Positions 45,862 through 57,949 of a DNA stretch of 64,000 nucleotides are shown here, piece after piece. Origin of the DNA: Fremontodendron californicum (lineage: Eukaryota; Streptophyta; Magnoliopsida; Malvales; Malvaceae); assembly GCA_030761205.1 (NCBI GenBank), contig JAULJL010000024.1, forward strand, positions 16,419,122-16,483,121, written 5' to 3'. Both the position numbers and the translations under genes were made by a program. The notes below the pieces were generated by a model. That model searched no databases. It was not told the origin of the DNA and saw only the letters and a list, made by a program, of their open reading frames with translations. Each line of letters opens with the position of its first letter. Position 1 is the first letter of the stretch.

Positions 45862-47187
45862 ACAGTTAGAGAGTTAGGCCTAAAATTAGTCATGTGTTAT
45901 TAAAAGTCTCGATTTTGTCGTTTTTAATTGGTATTTAATTATAATTCTCATTTTATTTTATTTTTTTAAAGAGGATTTTCCTTAAATAATAAAATGTTTT
46001 AAATATGTTCATGTACATGCATAGTATCACTGTTATCTGTTTATTTAATCTTGTACATTATTATTTGTCCTTTGGTCATTTAACCTTGTATGTTATTACT
46101 GCTTTCTGGTTAATTAATGCGTTACACTATTCTTGATCTTTGCTTTAATAAATTGCTAGGGCATTTAGAATAAAGGTTGTAAAATAGGTGGTGAAAGGTT
46201 TGTTGTTCCTCCTCACACACTATACTTGCATTTGCATAACATGAGCCCTCAACCCGGGTTCCGTCTTTCTAGGTGGAGTGAAGTACGTACGCTTCGTGAG
46301 GTGATAACCTCCGCATAAGCTAGCAAAAGACTCCTGGGGTACAAATTACCTACGCTTCGTGAGGTGTTAACCTCCGCATAAGCCTGGGAAATGTATTCTA
46401 ACAAATTGAACCCGTTTTGATCGGGGTGCCTTACTCGCCTTCACCGGTGACAGTGAAGAGCAATTTGGAGCCTTTTTAGAACTTAATGCAACCCCATATA
46501 GTGAGCCATAAGAAGCCCGCCTAGGTAGAGCCATGCCGAATTTTCGTTAGATGCACCGGAGATAGAAACACATGGAGGAATGCTTCTGATCTTTTGCCAT
46601 TTATTTCTCCATTCTGAATAAGCATTGTAGATCGGGCAACGATGATCGTACATCGCCCGTAATAAATTTAGATTTTCGCCCCAAAGGCATCATGATGCCT
46701 AAATAAGTTGATATTGTTAGGGCAAATGTTCACTAACTTCTTTTACTTCATATTGATGATTTTACTCTCTTATTCTTTTTTTCATGTGTCATTTGTAATA
46801 ATACTGAAACCTAGTGTTTTTGGGTTAGTTTGAAAATTCTTCTTTTCATACCTGTACCTTTTTAGGTATTTTCTAAAATAAAAACAAAAGATTTTTTATT
46901 CCATGAAAAAATTTCTTCTTTAAAAAAAGAAAATAAGGAAAAAAAATCAAGAATAAAAAGTATTATTAGGATCTTCTTTTTCTCGATCTTTCATTGCATT
47001 TTGCATAACATTCATATTATTTGAGAAGTTATAAATATGAAAATTCATCTCCTCAAGCATCTTTGCATTTTGTACATTTCATGCATTAATCATCATTACA
47101 TTCATGCATATAAGAATAGAGCATGTACATTCATAATTATGTTCTTGATAATAATGCCAATTTCATTCGCATGAAAGGGGTTTAAGA
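45862..47187 (+). other. 5' leader of copy C
   Basis: Non-coding and collinear with B 24787-23880 (inverted). It contains two copies of a 63-bp unit carrying GCTTCGTGAGG and the hairpin box GAGGTGATAACCTC (46298-46311) / GAGGTGTTAACCTC (46361-46374). No open frame of interest. Confidence 0.7.
46298..46374 (+). repeat. Paired 63-bp direct repeat with hairpin box
   Basis: Two GAGGT-4nt-ACCTC inverted repeats 63 bp apart, each preceded by 'cgcttcgt' and followed by 'cgcataagc'. Conserved in copy B (24309-24386). Confidence 0.75.
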
Positions 47188-48103
47188 TATGAGAAATGAA
47201 TTGGAGGAACGAGTGTATGCTTTGAGCGCAATCAAGAGGAATTTGACATGAAATCCGGGAGGTGAAAGGACAACTCGCCAAATTAATAAAGATGTTTGAG
47301 GATCTTAGTAAGAGTAAGGGGGAAATTTCTCAAGGCTCTGCATCACCTTCAGATCAACCAAGACCGTCAGGTCCAGATCATAAAATCCCTACTAGATCTT
47401 GCACTTGTGAGTGTCATAAAGGATTGAACCTCGACGAAATGGTGGAAGTGATCAAATTGGGAAGCCAGATGCCAAAGATAGAAACCTCGGATCCTGTACC
47501 ACCCCTGCAAACTGTCCCAGATCTGAATCAGTATCCTCACATTACTATTACCCCTTCGTCCACTGGGACGCCCAACACGAGGTTTTTAGGTTCCATTCCA
47601 TCACCACAAGCTGACTGTATTTCGTACTTTTTCCCTCATCAACCATCTCATCAAGCATCTGGGATAAAAACTTCGAACTGAGTGCAACCTGTAAGGGTCC
47701 CGTGTCCAAATCCATACCCTTACCATGCTGTTCTGCCACCTCTCCATGCAAACACTCCGGTTCGAGTCTTCGTGCCACCATCAAATGCCCTGACTCCTAG
47801 GCCGTGTGTAACCAAGAAACAGCCCAAGAATAGGACCCAAAGGCATTATGATCATATTCCAACCAAGATCTTCTCCCTATATTGATCCGAGATCACCTGG
47901 TTGCCTGTGTGCTATTGAAACCCCTGCTACCACCGTACCCTAAGTGGTATAACCCAAATGCAAGATGTGATTATCACTGCGGAATTGTTGGGCATAGCAT
48001 TGAAGACTGTAAAGCCTTCAAGAGGAAAGTGCAGTCTCTCATAGATATCAAGTGGTTAGATCCAACGACACTTATTGATAGAGGAATGGGGAAGGCTAAT
48101 TAG
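47188..48103 (+). pseudogene. gag: Second gag-like remnant (copy C only)
   Basis: A run of frames with gag-polyprotein flavour upstream of the main gag. 47188-47260 reads MRNELEERVYAL then breaks; 47262-47681 holds a coiled KGQLAKLIKMFEDLSKSKGE, a Pro/Ser-rich linker and a stop; 47682-47885 is Pro-rich; 47882-48103 holds LKPLLPPYPKWYNPNARCDY and HCGIVGHSIEDC, the nucleocapsid-like end. The N-terminal and C-terminal parts of a Gag are present but the central capsid-like block seen in the other copy (DLANAF...YAQRW) is missing. Copy B has no equivalent between PBS and gag. It could be a fragment of a related element or an internally deleted duplicate. Confidence 0.65.
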
Positions 48104-48379
48104 GGTTGGGAGATTAATCTTTAATGATGTAGTAGGATTTCGTCTTTTCATTAGCCGGCTCTTATAGCCTTAGGATGTTAGGAAAAATAAAGTTCTTGTA
48201 AAGACAGTTCTAACCACTGCTCAGATTTTGTAAACATGGTTCGTATCTTGTGAACATTGACATGGGAATGAATTGGTTATGCTTCAAATTTATGAGACGT
48301 TGATGATTAAGTTCCTCCAATTCTTATTTCCTCCGTGGTATCTTCCCTTTGCATTTGCATCAGATTAAGTATTTGTCAT

Positions 48380-48725
48380 ACCATACATTTCATTCATCCA
48401 TTGATTCGCTTATTCTTTACATGCACCGTGTTGGCATCAGGTTTCATTCAAGACATAGTTAGGATTATTTCTCTGTATGCACTCATGCGTTAATTAATTT
48501 ATTCTTTCTTTACATGCATCATGTTGCATTCATGACATACATAGTCAGCATGATTTCTCTGTATATCCATGCATTAATTTGTTTATTCTTTACATGGATC
48601 ATATGGGCATCATGTTGCATTTATAACATACATGGTCAGCAGGTTTCCACTGTATATGTCCATACATCACTTTGTTTATTCTTCACGTGCATCAGATTGC
48701 ATTCATGGCTCATTCATCATGACAC
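48380..48725 (+). repeat. ~90-bp tandem repeats upstream of gag (copy C)
   Basis: About four imperfect units of 'tttattctttacatgcatca', 'tgttgcattcatgacataca' and 'tagtcagcatgatttctctg'. Homologous to B 22850-23540, where the array is about twice as long. Confidence 0.85.
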
Positions 48726-48821
48726 ACACTTGGGGGGATAAAACAGAAGTTGGCTTGGCTGTAAGAGTTTTTAAAGAAATTTCCATTTCAAATTGAGGTA
48801 TAAGAAGTACTTAGCATCTTT

Positions 48822-50303
48822 GTGACACAGGCCAGAGCTATGGAGAGTGAACAAGTTGCCCGGATAGATAGAATGGAAAAGGCACAGGAAGAATTGCGAG
48901 AACAGTTGGCAAAATCTCAAGCAGAATCTAGAGATCAGATGACTAAACTGATAGAGCTGGTGTCCGCCTCGATCAAAGGAAAAGGATACACTGAAAACTT
49001 GGCAACCAGAGAAAGGTCGGAGGCACAAAAGGGTCAGAATGAGGTCATATGTTAGATGTCCAGTTTTTTCAGAACACAGTTAATCCTATCAACGTCCTGA
49101 ACTTAGATTATCCAACTGAACAGGCAAAATTGAAAATGACTGAATTGAAGGAGGCTGAGTCGGTAGATTCCCAAGGGAAATATCAAATGTTAGATGAAAG
49201 GCTTCGGGCATTAGAAAGCACAGATATATTTGGGAGTGTAGATGCGAATGAACGTTGCTTGGTCCCCGATTTAGTTATTCCCCCTATATTCAAGGTTCCC
49301 AATTTTGAGAAGTATGATGGGACAACCGATCCGTCAGCCCACATCACTGTGTTTTGTCGAAAGATGACGGGCCATACAGATAATGATAAGATTTTGATCC
49401 ACTGCTTCTAGGATAACCTCAGCGAGTCCGCAATTAGGTGGTATAGTTAGTTGAGTAAGGATCGGATTCGCTCTTGGATTGATTTGGCTAATGCATTTTT
49501 AAGCCAATACAAGCATGTGACCGATATGGCACCTGACCGTCTCACCTTGCAAAATATGGAGAAAATGGCTTCTGAGAGCTTCAAAGAATATGCTTAGCGA
49601 TGGATGGACATGCCAGCCCAAGTACGACTGCCTTTGACATAGAAGGAAACCATCATCCTTTTGTGAATACACTGCAGGCCCCATACTATGATAGACTTGT
49701 TGGCAATGCCGTGAAGAATTTTGCGGATATGGTAATCTCAGGGCAGGTGATTGAGAATGCTATCAAGACTGGGAAACTCGAAAAAGATAAAACGTCTAAC
49801 GATGAGAGAAACAAGATACCCAAAAAGAAAAAGGAAGATGCCCAAGTTATGGAAGGCTTTGTCGCATATCCCTAATTCTCCTCGTAACAGCCATTCTACC
49901 CTACCCTAAACAACATCTCTCAAGGTTCTTATCCTTTCCAACCATTACCTGCAACTGTGCAAGCATTTACATTTGTCTATCAATCAAACACCCTTTGGAA
50001 TAATCAAAGAGGGCGTAAAAAGCGAGAAAGAAATTAGGTTGACCCGATTTCCAGGTCATATGTGAGATGCTACCTCAACTCATCCAGAATCACCTTTTGA
50101 CACTCATGAAATTAGAGCCTCTGAAGCCCCCTTATCCGAGTTGGTATGATGCTAATGAGTGTTGCGATTATCATTCTGGCAATCAAGGCCACTCAACGGA
50201 GAACTGCCCCGCTTTGAAGTACAATGTCAGGGATCTCATCAAGGCTGGTTCGATAAGTTTTGAAGATGGAAAAGTAAAGTGTCATAAGAAACATGATGCA
50301 TGA
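48822..50303 (+). pseudogene. gag: Ty3/gypsy gag, broken (copy C)
   Basis: Collinear with the gag remnant of B. 48822-49055: N-terminal coiled region with MEKAQEELREQLAKSQAESR; one-base shift near 49050; 49049-49411: LVPDLVIPPIFKVPNFEKYD and DPSAHITVFCRKMTGH; a stop at 49409; 49412-49660: DLANAFLSQYKHVTDMAPDR and SFKEYA with stops replacing Gln; 49600-49875: frame-shifted C-terminal capsid part with VIENAIKTGKLEKD; 50067-50303: PPYPSWYDANECCDYH and SGNQGHSTENC. The knuckle-like motif is C-x2-H-x5-H-x4-C as in B. At least four stops or frameshifts make it non-functional. A non-coding region, not protease, follows. Confidence 0.88.
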
Positions 50304-51683
50304 TCATATTAGGATTTCTGATGCATGTAGTTCTATACACTGTGATGATGAAAGCACTTGTCTCATGTTGACATCTATATAAAATAAATGAATTTTGAAT
50401 TTTAAAATGCTTTTATGTTTATTGTAATTTGAATGTGCAAAAACAAGTATTAAGGAAGTTCTAATAATGGACAGTCTTGAGAATATTGATGATCATTGTT
50501 AGAAATAACCTAATACCCTCCCTCCTCTCTTTTGGGCTTTCCTATGCCTAAGTCCCTTGAACCAAGACCACTTGAAAGACCTAATGCTTCAAGGAATATG
50601 AATGATTGAACTTCATAAACCATTGTCACTACAAAATAAGTAAAGATGTAGATCCTAGTCTAAGCTACGAACAATAGAACAAACTTTTTGAAATCTTTTT
50701 GAGCTCCTTGGAAACTCGAACAAATGAGACATTCTTTCAAGAATCTAGATCATGGTAATTTGGTGTGTGTCAAGGATGTGCCAAAACCATTCACAGCTTT
50801 TCTAATAACCACAAAACACCAATTGCCCAAACATCACTTCGTGATTGACATCTCAGGGCACAATGACTAAACCAGATTATCCCATGTCCCAGAGAAAACC
50901 TATTTTTAGGTTATATTTTCCTTGTCACTTCAAACAAGCCCAAGATTGAAACTCAACTTTTTCAGTGTAGACCTAGACTTTCGATGTTCCTCATTCTTAG
51001 GGCTAATCAAACTGGGGCATCATATGTAGAAATGATGGATACATGGTGGATAAGGTGAAATTAAAGCATGAATCATTGGGGCATGCGAAAAGAAAAAGAA
51101 GAAAAATTATGATATCATGCATATGAGAATTCGGATGATTCCGAAGTGCAAAATTAAATTTTGGTTACCTATTCCCCCTGGGGATTGCTTTTCAATGAGA
51201 ATATTTGTGCTTGATATGAGAAATGGCCATCTTTCATATTCCTTTCACAAAAAGAAATTATCCATAGTCACCCCTTTTAAGCCGAAAGAATTCTTTCTTC
51301 TGTGAACCATGATCAAGGATCACACTCTACACTGGGGAGCAAATGCAAGGAAAGATCTTCTCAAAGATCATGGAGACCACGAAGACAGATACAAAGCAAA
51401 TTAGGCTCCCAAATAAATACAGGCTCACTCTGTCGAAATGAAGATGCAAAAGAAAAAGGAAAAAGAGAAAAAGTATGGCAAATGAAAGCCAAGAACAAAG
51501 AAGAAAAAGAGCAAAAGTAAAAAAGGAAAGAAAAGTCCAAAAGGGATAAATGCTTCAAAGGGAATCCTCCTCAAGAAATGATCCTTGATTTGATTATCCT
51601 CAAACACATATTTTGGTCCTATTTATCCTTTCTTTCTAAACCCCTAGCCTTGGCCTACATTACGTTCTTTAAAAGTCCATTTT
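50304..51683 (+). other. Non-coding internal region of copy C, 3' of gag
   Basis: Collinear with B 21266-19671. It contains an AG-rich segment at about 51420-51540 that opens artefactual frames. No pol motif. It ends at the LINE target duplication. Confidence 0.75.
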
Positions 51684-51701
51684 GATCAAGCATGAATATT
51701 T
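51684..51701. repeat. Left 18-bp TSD of LINE
   Basis: GATCAAGCATGAATATTT, identical to 55682-55699. The last Ts merge with the LINE's poly(A) complement, so the end is ambiguous by a few bases. The unoccupied site is present in copy B at 19653-19670. Confidence 0.9.
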
Positions 51702-54700
51702 TTTTTTTTAAAGCAATGCAATTTTTATTGAGTAATAAGAGAAGCACAAAGTTTATGAACATCCAAACAAAATCTGAAAACCCTAGATAAGAACTACCAG
51801 TCAGACAAAATGTCTGAACCCTGATGAGCCCTGAACATACAAAGCATAAAGAACTACCTAAAACAACTACCATTCAAGCGAAAGTGCATGAAACCCCTTA
51901 TGAACCCCAGTGATCTCAGTTTGTGAAGCCAACATCCAGCTGCGTCAACATTTTCATTGTTGACCGAACCAACCAAAAGTACAAAAGTCGACATGTCCTT
52001 ACTTGTCTATTCTTCCAACCAAACTGAGTTACAACCGCAACCATAATCTGTTTTGGCAAAAGTCTGATACAAATCTAAAATTGTGAGTTACCTGTCATTT
52101 CTTTCATTGCATAACAATACAAATTACTCAAATGACCTAGTAAAATTTCTACCCCTCAAGCCTATAAAGGACTTGATTTCCCAAGTTCCCTTCCCTTGGA
52201 AAGTAAAAACACTAAAAGTCGAACAACCTGCAAATCGACATTAAAAATTCTCTAAGCTTAGTATAATATCTAACCCTCAAGTCAAACGAAGGACTTGAAA
52301 CCCCGGGAGCCCTCCTAAGTAAAATTGTTATGACCAAGTACACATATAAGAAAGCCTAAAAATAGTCTACCCATCCATCCATAACCAAATTATAATTGTG
52401 ATCAATCCCAAAGAATATATAACAATGAAAAAACCTAATGAAAGATTACCTATTTTGCAAAAAATGTTGCAAACCCCCATGTTCCCCAAAGCTTAATCAC
52501 TAAATAGACAAGAAAGTCGTCAAACAGAAAACAAGACAGTGAAACCTGCAAAATGAACAAAATGTCAGTAGATAAACTTCTCCTTGTCACGTTATGCCTT
52601 CCACCAAAAACATCCCTTACAAATGTCACTCGTTAACCCATGCCAGAAGATCCTCGCTCTACTTACACCTTGTCTTGATTAAGCATCCGCAAAAGAATTA
52701 GCGGTTCGCCCCTTGTGTACCACCCTACATTCTTTCAAGTTTCTCATTATCCTATCAATCACCATAAATAATGAATTAAGATGCCATGGCCTTATCTTGC
52801 TAGACTTACACCAAGAGGCTGCAGTCATTGAACCACTCTCAACTTCTAAATTAATAGTTGAAAGCTGTTTGGATTCTACAAATTCAAAAGCTTCCTTTAT
52901 GGCCCTCATTTCCGCCTCATTTGAATCCATCACCCTAACGGACTTAGAGAAGATGGCCAATACTATACCTCTATCATTTCTTAACACGCCTCCAATACCA
53001 GCTGGTCCCGGTTTCCCAATAACAGATGCATCTACATTGAACTTCCACCAATTTAAATCTGGTGCTGTCCACTGTAAAGAGCATTTGACTTTTTCCTTTT
53101 TGTTGATAACAAAGGAACGTGGATTATGTATGAAATCCTCCATTGACTGAAAATCATTCGGCCATTTTGCCCAACACCACCATGGAAGTCTTCTTTTAAT
53201 CAAGAATAACAAAGTGTTGATATCGAGTTCATTGGCTTTAAAAACCATTCCATTCCTCCACAACCATAAAGACCACAACACATCTGTAAACAACATAAAC
53301 CATACCTTCACATTAGCAGAATTAGGTAGTAACCCCATACACTGTAAGAACCAATCATTGATTGATTGAGGTTGCACTATGCTTATCCTCCACCATGCAC
53401 AAATAAACATCCATAATAGCCATACACGTTTGCACTGTAAAAATAATTGATCTATTGTTTCCACATTATCCTTACACAAAGGACAATGAAGATTATCTTC
53501 TGTTATAATGTTGCACCTAAACAAATACAAACAAACAGGCAATCTGTTACAAAAAAGAGTCCATAGAAAGATCTCTACTTTAGGTGGAATAAGACTTCGC
53601 CATTTGTAAGTGTCAAAAGTTCCTGCTTCTGGTACATTACCTTCAACTGCTCGTCTAAAAAGTTTCCTTTTGTAGTGACCGTCCACAGCAGGTTTTCGAA
53701 TTAATCTATCTTTCATATTCACATCCAACTAGACACCATTGAGTAGACCAAGCAAACAATGCCACTGTTTAATTTCCCAATCAAAAATGTCCCTTCACAA
53801 TGTTATCTTTCATCTCCACAAGTCTCCATCCCACCACCCGAACTTATTAATTACTGTGTTTTTTATCTCAGACAAAGCATATATCCTCGGAAACTACTCC
53901 TTTAGTATCTCTCCATTTAACCACCTGTCCTCCCAAAACAAAATAGATCCTCCTTTTCCTTGCAACAAACTAATATTTTCTGAGAAACAATTGTGAAATT
54001 TCCCCCCTCTCGAATTGGGTCCATAATGCCTTTCCATATGGTAGATAAAGGAATCCGTTCTTGTAGTCTTGGAAATAGCTCACTAGCATCCATTCTATAT
54101 TTAGCACAAATAACCTATTTCCAACTACTATCAAATTCCTCCAAGAATCTGAATATCCATTTGTTAAGTAACCCCTTGTTTTGAACCTCTATTGGTATTA
54201 TACCAATCCTCCACAATTGACACTCCTACACACTATTGGCCATTTGACTAGTGCAACTTTTGCTTGTCATTGTTCCCTTCCCAGAAAAAGTCTCTTTGTA
54301 GCTTTTCGATCTTCTTGATAACAAATACTGGTGCTTTAAACAAAGACATATAACACAAAGGCATACTAGACATCACCGATTTTATCAAAGTAAGGCGTCC
54401 TCCGAAGGATAAATATCTTTTCTTCCAATGGCCCAATCTAGACTCGAATTTGTTAATCACAAGCTCCCATATTCTAGTGTTTCTTGAATCCACTCCAAGT
54501 AGTAGTCCAAGGTACTTTAGAGGCCAATCCACAGTTCAACAAGCCAACATGTCACCCCAGTCTTTTGATATTTCTGAATCAACATTGATACCTGCTAGAC
54601 CATTTTTAGTATAGTTTATTTGAAGGCCCGACATTAGCTCAAAACACTTGAGAGTGCGCTTTACATTTCTCAAAGATGGACCCACTGCCTCACAAAAAAT

Positions 54701-55681
54701 CATCGTACCATCAGCAAACTGTAAATGGGTAACTTCAATGCCTTGAGAACCGATCATCGGTCCCCTGAACAAATTCAACTCATATGCTTTACGAAGAAGC
54801 ACACTGAGGCTCTCTGCCACAATGTTAAAAGGGAAAAGTGATAAAGGACAACGTTGTCTTAAACCTCGCTTCATGTCAAACTGAGCTGTGGGTGATTCAT
54901 TAACCAAAACAGACAATGGCACCGAATATATGCACCCCTTCATCCATCTCCTCCATTTGTCACCGAAACCTATCCTACCCATTACATAATCAAGAAAGTA
55001 CCGTTGCACACAATCATATGCCTTTGCAAAATCTAATTGCAAAACGCATGCTTTCTGCTTCGCTTTTCTAACCCAGTCTATTATTTCATTCGCTATAAGT
55101 GCACTATCGAGGATCTGGAGACCGCTTATAAACGCGGACTGTGATTCCCCAATAACTTTTTCCATAACTTGTCTCAGTCTATTAGCCAGTATCTTTGCAA
55201 CTATTTTATACAAGCAATCGACCAAACATATAGGCCTAAAATCTGATACCACAGTAGGAGACTATACTTTTTGAATTAAAGCAATGAAAAACGCCTTTAC
55301 ACAACGAGACATGATTCCAGTCCTCCAAAATTCAAACACAAAGTTGAGAATGTATACCTTCAAAATTTCCCATTTCTGTTTGGTGAATCCCATATTAAAA
55401 CCGCTTGGCCCAAGCGCCTTCGAACTACCACAATCCTATACTGCCGACCACACTTCTTCCTCTGTCACATCAGTCTCCAAAAACCTCCGACTCTAAAAGG
55501 ATAATTCTTTGAAAGCGCAACCTGGCATAGTTATTTGCAAATCTAAAGGACTAGAATTGAAATGATTAGAGAAGTGTTCAAACACTACCTGCCGAAGATC
55601 GTGGTTTTTTTATACCAGCTGACCATTATGCAATAATGTCTCCACATTGTTGTGCCCTTTTCTGATTCTTGTAGTTGCATG
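51702..55681 (-). mobile_element. 5'-truncated L1-type LINE
   Basis: A 3,980-bp minus-strand non-LTR element inserted in copy C. The 3' end is a poly(A) (T-run 51702-51709) preceded by AATAAA (51724-51729 on the minus strand). The 5' end at 55681 falls within ORF2, upstream of the RT core, so ORF1 and the endonuclease are missing, the usual result of incomplete reverse transcription. 18-bp duplications flank it. RT, a zinc-binding RT-associated domain and RNase H follow in order. The ~970-bp 3' UTR (51710-52678) is non-coding. Confidence 0.92.
52679..55681 (-). pseudogene. LINE ORF2 (reverse transcriptase, zf-RVT, RNase H), broken
   Basis: ORF2 copies LINE RNA into DNA. 55681-55253 is interrupted text leading into the RT. 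55252-54536: RT core with SDFRPICLVDCLYKIVAKIL, motif A LQLDFAKAYD, motif B GLRQRCPLSLFPFNI (consensus GLRQGxPLSP) and motif C FADG where FADD is expected, so one catalytic Asp is lost. 54532-54248: thumb region with LKYLGLLLG, HWKKRYLSFGGRLTLIKSVM. 54247-53729 is decayed. 53728-52679: zf-RVT domain with WRSLIPPKVEIFLWTLFCNR, CPLC and ETIDQLFLQC, then plant-type RNase H with KFNVDASVIGKPGPAGIGGV, DSNEAEMRAI, EVESGS (Asp of 'ESDS' lost) and ANSFADA. Stops and frameshifts separate the blocks, so the element is dead. Confidence 0.92.
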
Positions 55682-55699
55682 GATCAAGCATGAATATTT
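55682..55699. repeat. Right 18-bp TSD of LINE
   Basis: Identical to 51684-51701; copy C's own sequence resumes directly. Confidence 0.9.
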
Positions 55700-56715
55700 A
55701 ACTTGAAGGGTTTTTCCTCATATTTTATCCAATCTCATTGAATTATCGTTTCACTAAGGAAGAATTTAGAATTCTCAACTGCATGGTAGAACAATAAATA
55801 ATAAAAAAATGAAAAGAATGGGACTCTAGAGCAAAAACCCAAAAATGGGCGGTCTAGAGTAAAATGAGAATTTTTTATTCCATCTATGTTAGTGCTAATG
55901 CCACAAAAGTGAAGGTCATCTTGAAGAAATCGATGAACATCTAGGAATTTTTGAACCTCCTAAATTGCTAGCTCTCATTTGGAGAATTGACTTCAAAAAC
56001 TAAAACTCTTTTTCCTCCAAAATCAACTTTCTAGTTTGAACATCCCGGCCATAATTTGGAAACTAAAAGAATGTCGAATTTGTTTGATTCTCAAGGAATT
56101 CGTGTTTTATAAAACCTGTTCTATTTGTGAGCCTAGAAGGGACATACATTTTTCTTGTTGTGAAGTTTTCTTCGATTAACCAAAATCTAGTGATACCAAG
56201 CCTTTCAATTCAAGTTGAAAAAAAAAAAAACAAAAAAAACAAAAAAAAACAAAAACCAAATAGCCATTCAGTAAAATTTCTAACAGTGATCATCAGTCTT
56301 CAAGAGATTTGTACATTACGAACTATAAGGTTAATATTTTTGACTCAGAAGTTTTCATTAAATGAGCAATTATTTCTAAAAAGGGAAAAGAAGTAAAATA
56401 AATAAAAATATTTTTGTAAATAACCATTTTTTATGTTGACATGAGACAAGAGTTTTTCTAACCCAACGGTATGGGACTACTGAGGTAGATCTTGACCCCC
56501 AGAAATGCAAAGAAGGAATGAACATTCGGCTCAGACTTCTGTCTATAAGAGTTTGAAAATTGTTGGGGCAAAAAGATAACCAAAGACTGAAAAGAGAATG
56601 ATCTCTTATGGGGCACGAGTGCTCAAGATACACTCTGATTTGAAAAGGAAAGGCTAAGCCAAAGTCTAGAAAAAAACAATCGGGGGCATTTGCATCACTC
56701 ATGAGCACTTACCTC
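55700..56715 (+). other. Non-coding internal region of copy C, after LINE
   Basis: Collinear with B 19650-18630. It includes a degenerate poly-A tract at 56217-56262 ('caaaaaaaac' repeats). No coding signal. Confidence 0.7.
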
Positions 56716-56719
56716 TTAT

Positions 56720-57445
56720 TGAGCTTTGCATCTGCACCGTGTCAGCAAGCAGTTGCATCATTCATGGGTATTTGCATTTGCACTATTCCATGAGCATCTG
56801 CATTCTACCTTTACATTTACATCCTTCATGGATATTTGCATTTGCGTCATCTCAAGCAATTGCATCTTTTCTAGGATCATTGCATCTTTATTATTGTGTG
56901 GTAATTGCAATTACACCATTCATGGACCACTCACATGAACATGATTCGTAGGGGCATCTGCATCTTTTCATGAAGCATTTGCATCACTATTGATCTTTGC
57001 ATTTGCATCATTTAGAAGCATTTTGCACACTGCCAATCTTTGCATTTGCATCATTCAGAAGCATTTGCACAATGTCGATCTTTGCATCTGCATAATCCCA
57101 TGAAGCATTTGCATCACTATTGATCTTTGCATTTGCATCATTTAGAAGCATTTTGCACACTGTTATTCTCTGCATTTGCACCAAGAGGCATTTGCATCAA
57201 TCCAAAACATTTGCATTTGCACCATGAAGCATGTGCATCTTGTAAAGACATTTGCATTTGCACCAAGAGACATTTGCATCAATCCAAGACATTTGCATTT
57301 GCACCATGAAGCATTTGCATCTTATTCAATATCTGCATATGCACCCAGAAGCATTTGCATCAATCCAAGCCATTTGCATCAAGAAGCATGTGCATCTTTT
57401 TAAAGACATTTGCATCTGCATCATGAAGCATTTGCATCCTCTCTC
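56720..57445. repeat. CATTTGCAT-type short tandem repeats in copy C
   Basis: Dense CATTTGCAT/CATCTGCAT words with composite units such as 'catttgcatttgcaccatga' and 'agcatttgcatcaatccaag'. It is the inverted counterpart of the ATGCAAATG block of B (17690-18620), as expected from opposite orientations. Confidence 0.85.
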
Positions 57446-57489
57446 AAAGCTTTCGGGTATAACCTTCAACACGTTTTCAAGAACCAATA

Positions 57490-57940
57490 TCCAAATTTTA
57501 AAAATGAACAAGTCTTTGGTGATAGCCGAAGCTTTTGAAAAAAATCTGAAATTTTACTTTGGTGGTGATAGCCGAAGCTTCTGGAGGAGATATCCAGAAT
57601 TCTATAGTTTTAAAAATAAACAAGTCTTTGGTGGTGATAGCCGAAGCTTCTAGAGGAGATATCTAGAATTTTACAATTTTAAAAATGAACACGTCTTTGG
57701 TGGTGATAACCGAAGCTTTTGGAGGAGATATCCAGAATTTTATAATTTTAAAAATGAGCAAGCCATTGGTGGTGATAGCCGGAGCTTCTGGAGGAGATAT
57801 CTAGAATTTTACAATTTTAAAAAATTAACAAGTCTTTGGTGGTGATAACCGAAGCTTCTGGAGGAGATATCCATAATTTTACTGTTTTAAAAATTAACAA
57901 GTCTTTGGTGGTGATAGCCGAAGCTTTTGGACAAGACTTC
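57490..57940 (+). repeat. ~70-80-bp minisatellite in copy C
   Basis: About six units of 'aacaagtctttggtggtgat', 'agccgaagcttctggaggag' and 'atatccagaattttacaatt' plus 'ttaaaaatg'. It occupies the position where B has its unrelated 78-bp minisatellite. Confidence 0.85.
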
Positions 57941-57949
57941 CAAATATAT

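Noticed and set aside
52679..55252. Reverse transcriptase as the pol of Ogre-like copy C, or as an endogenous pararetrovirus
   Set aside because: It is antisense to C, flanked by an 18-bp TSD and poly(A), and its motifs and zf-RVT/RNase H order are those of a plant L1 LINE. No movement-protein or viral coat motif seen.
57490..57940. Regularly spaced repeats resembling a CRISPR array
   Set aside because: The period is a continuous minisatellite without unique spacers, inside a plant retrotransposon.
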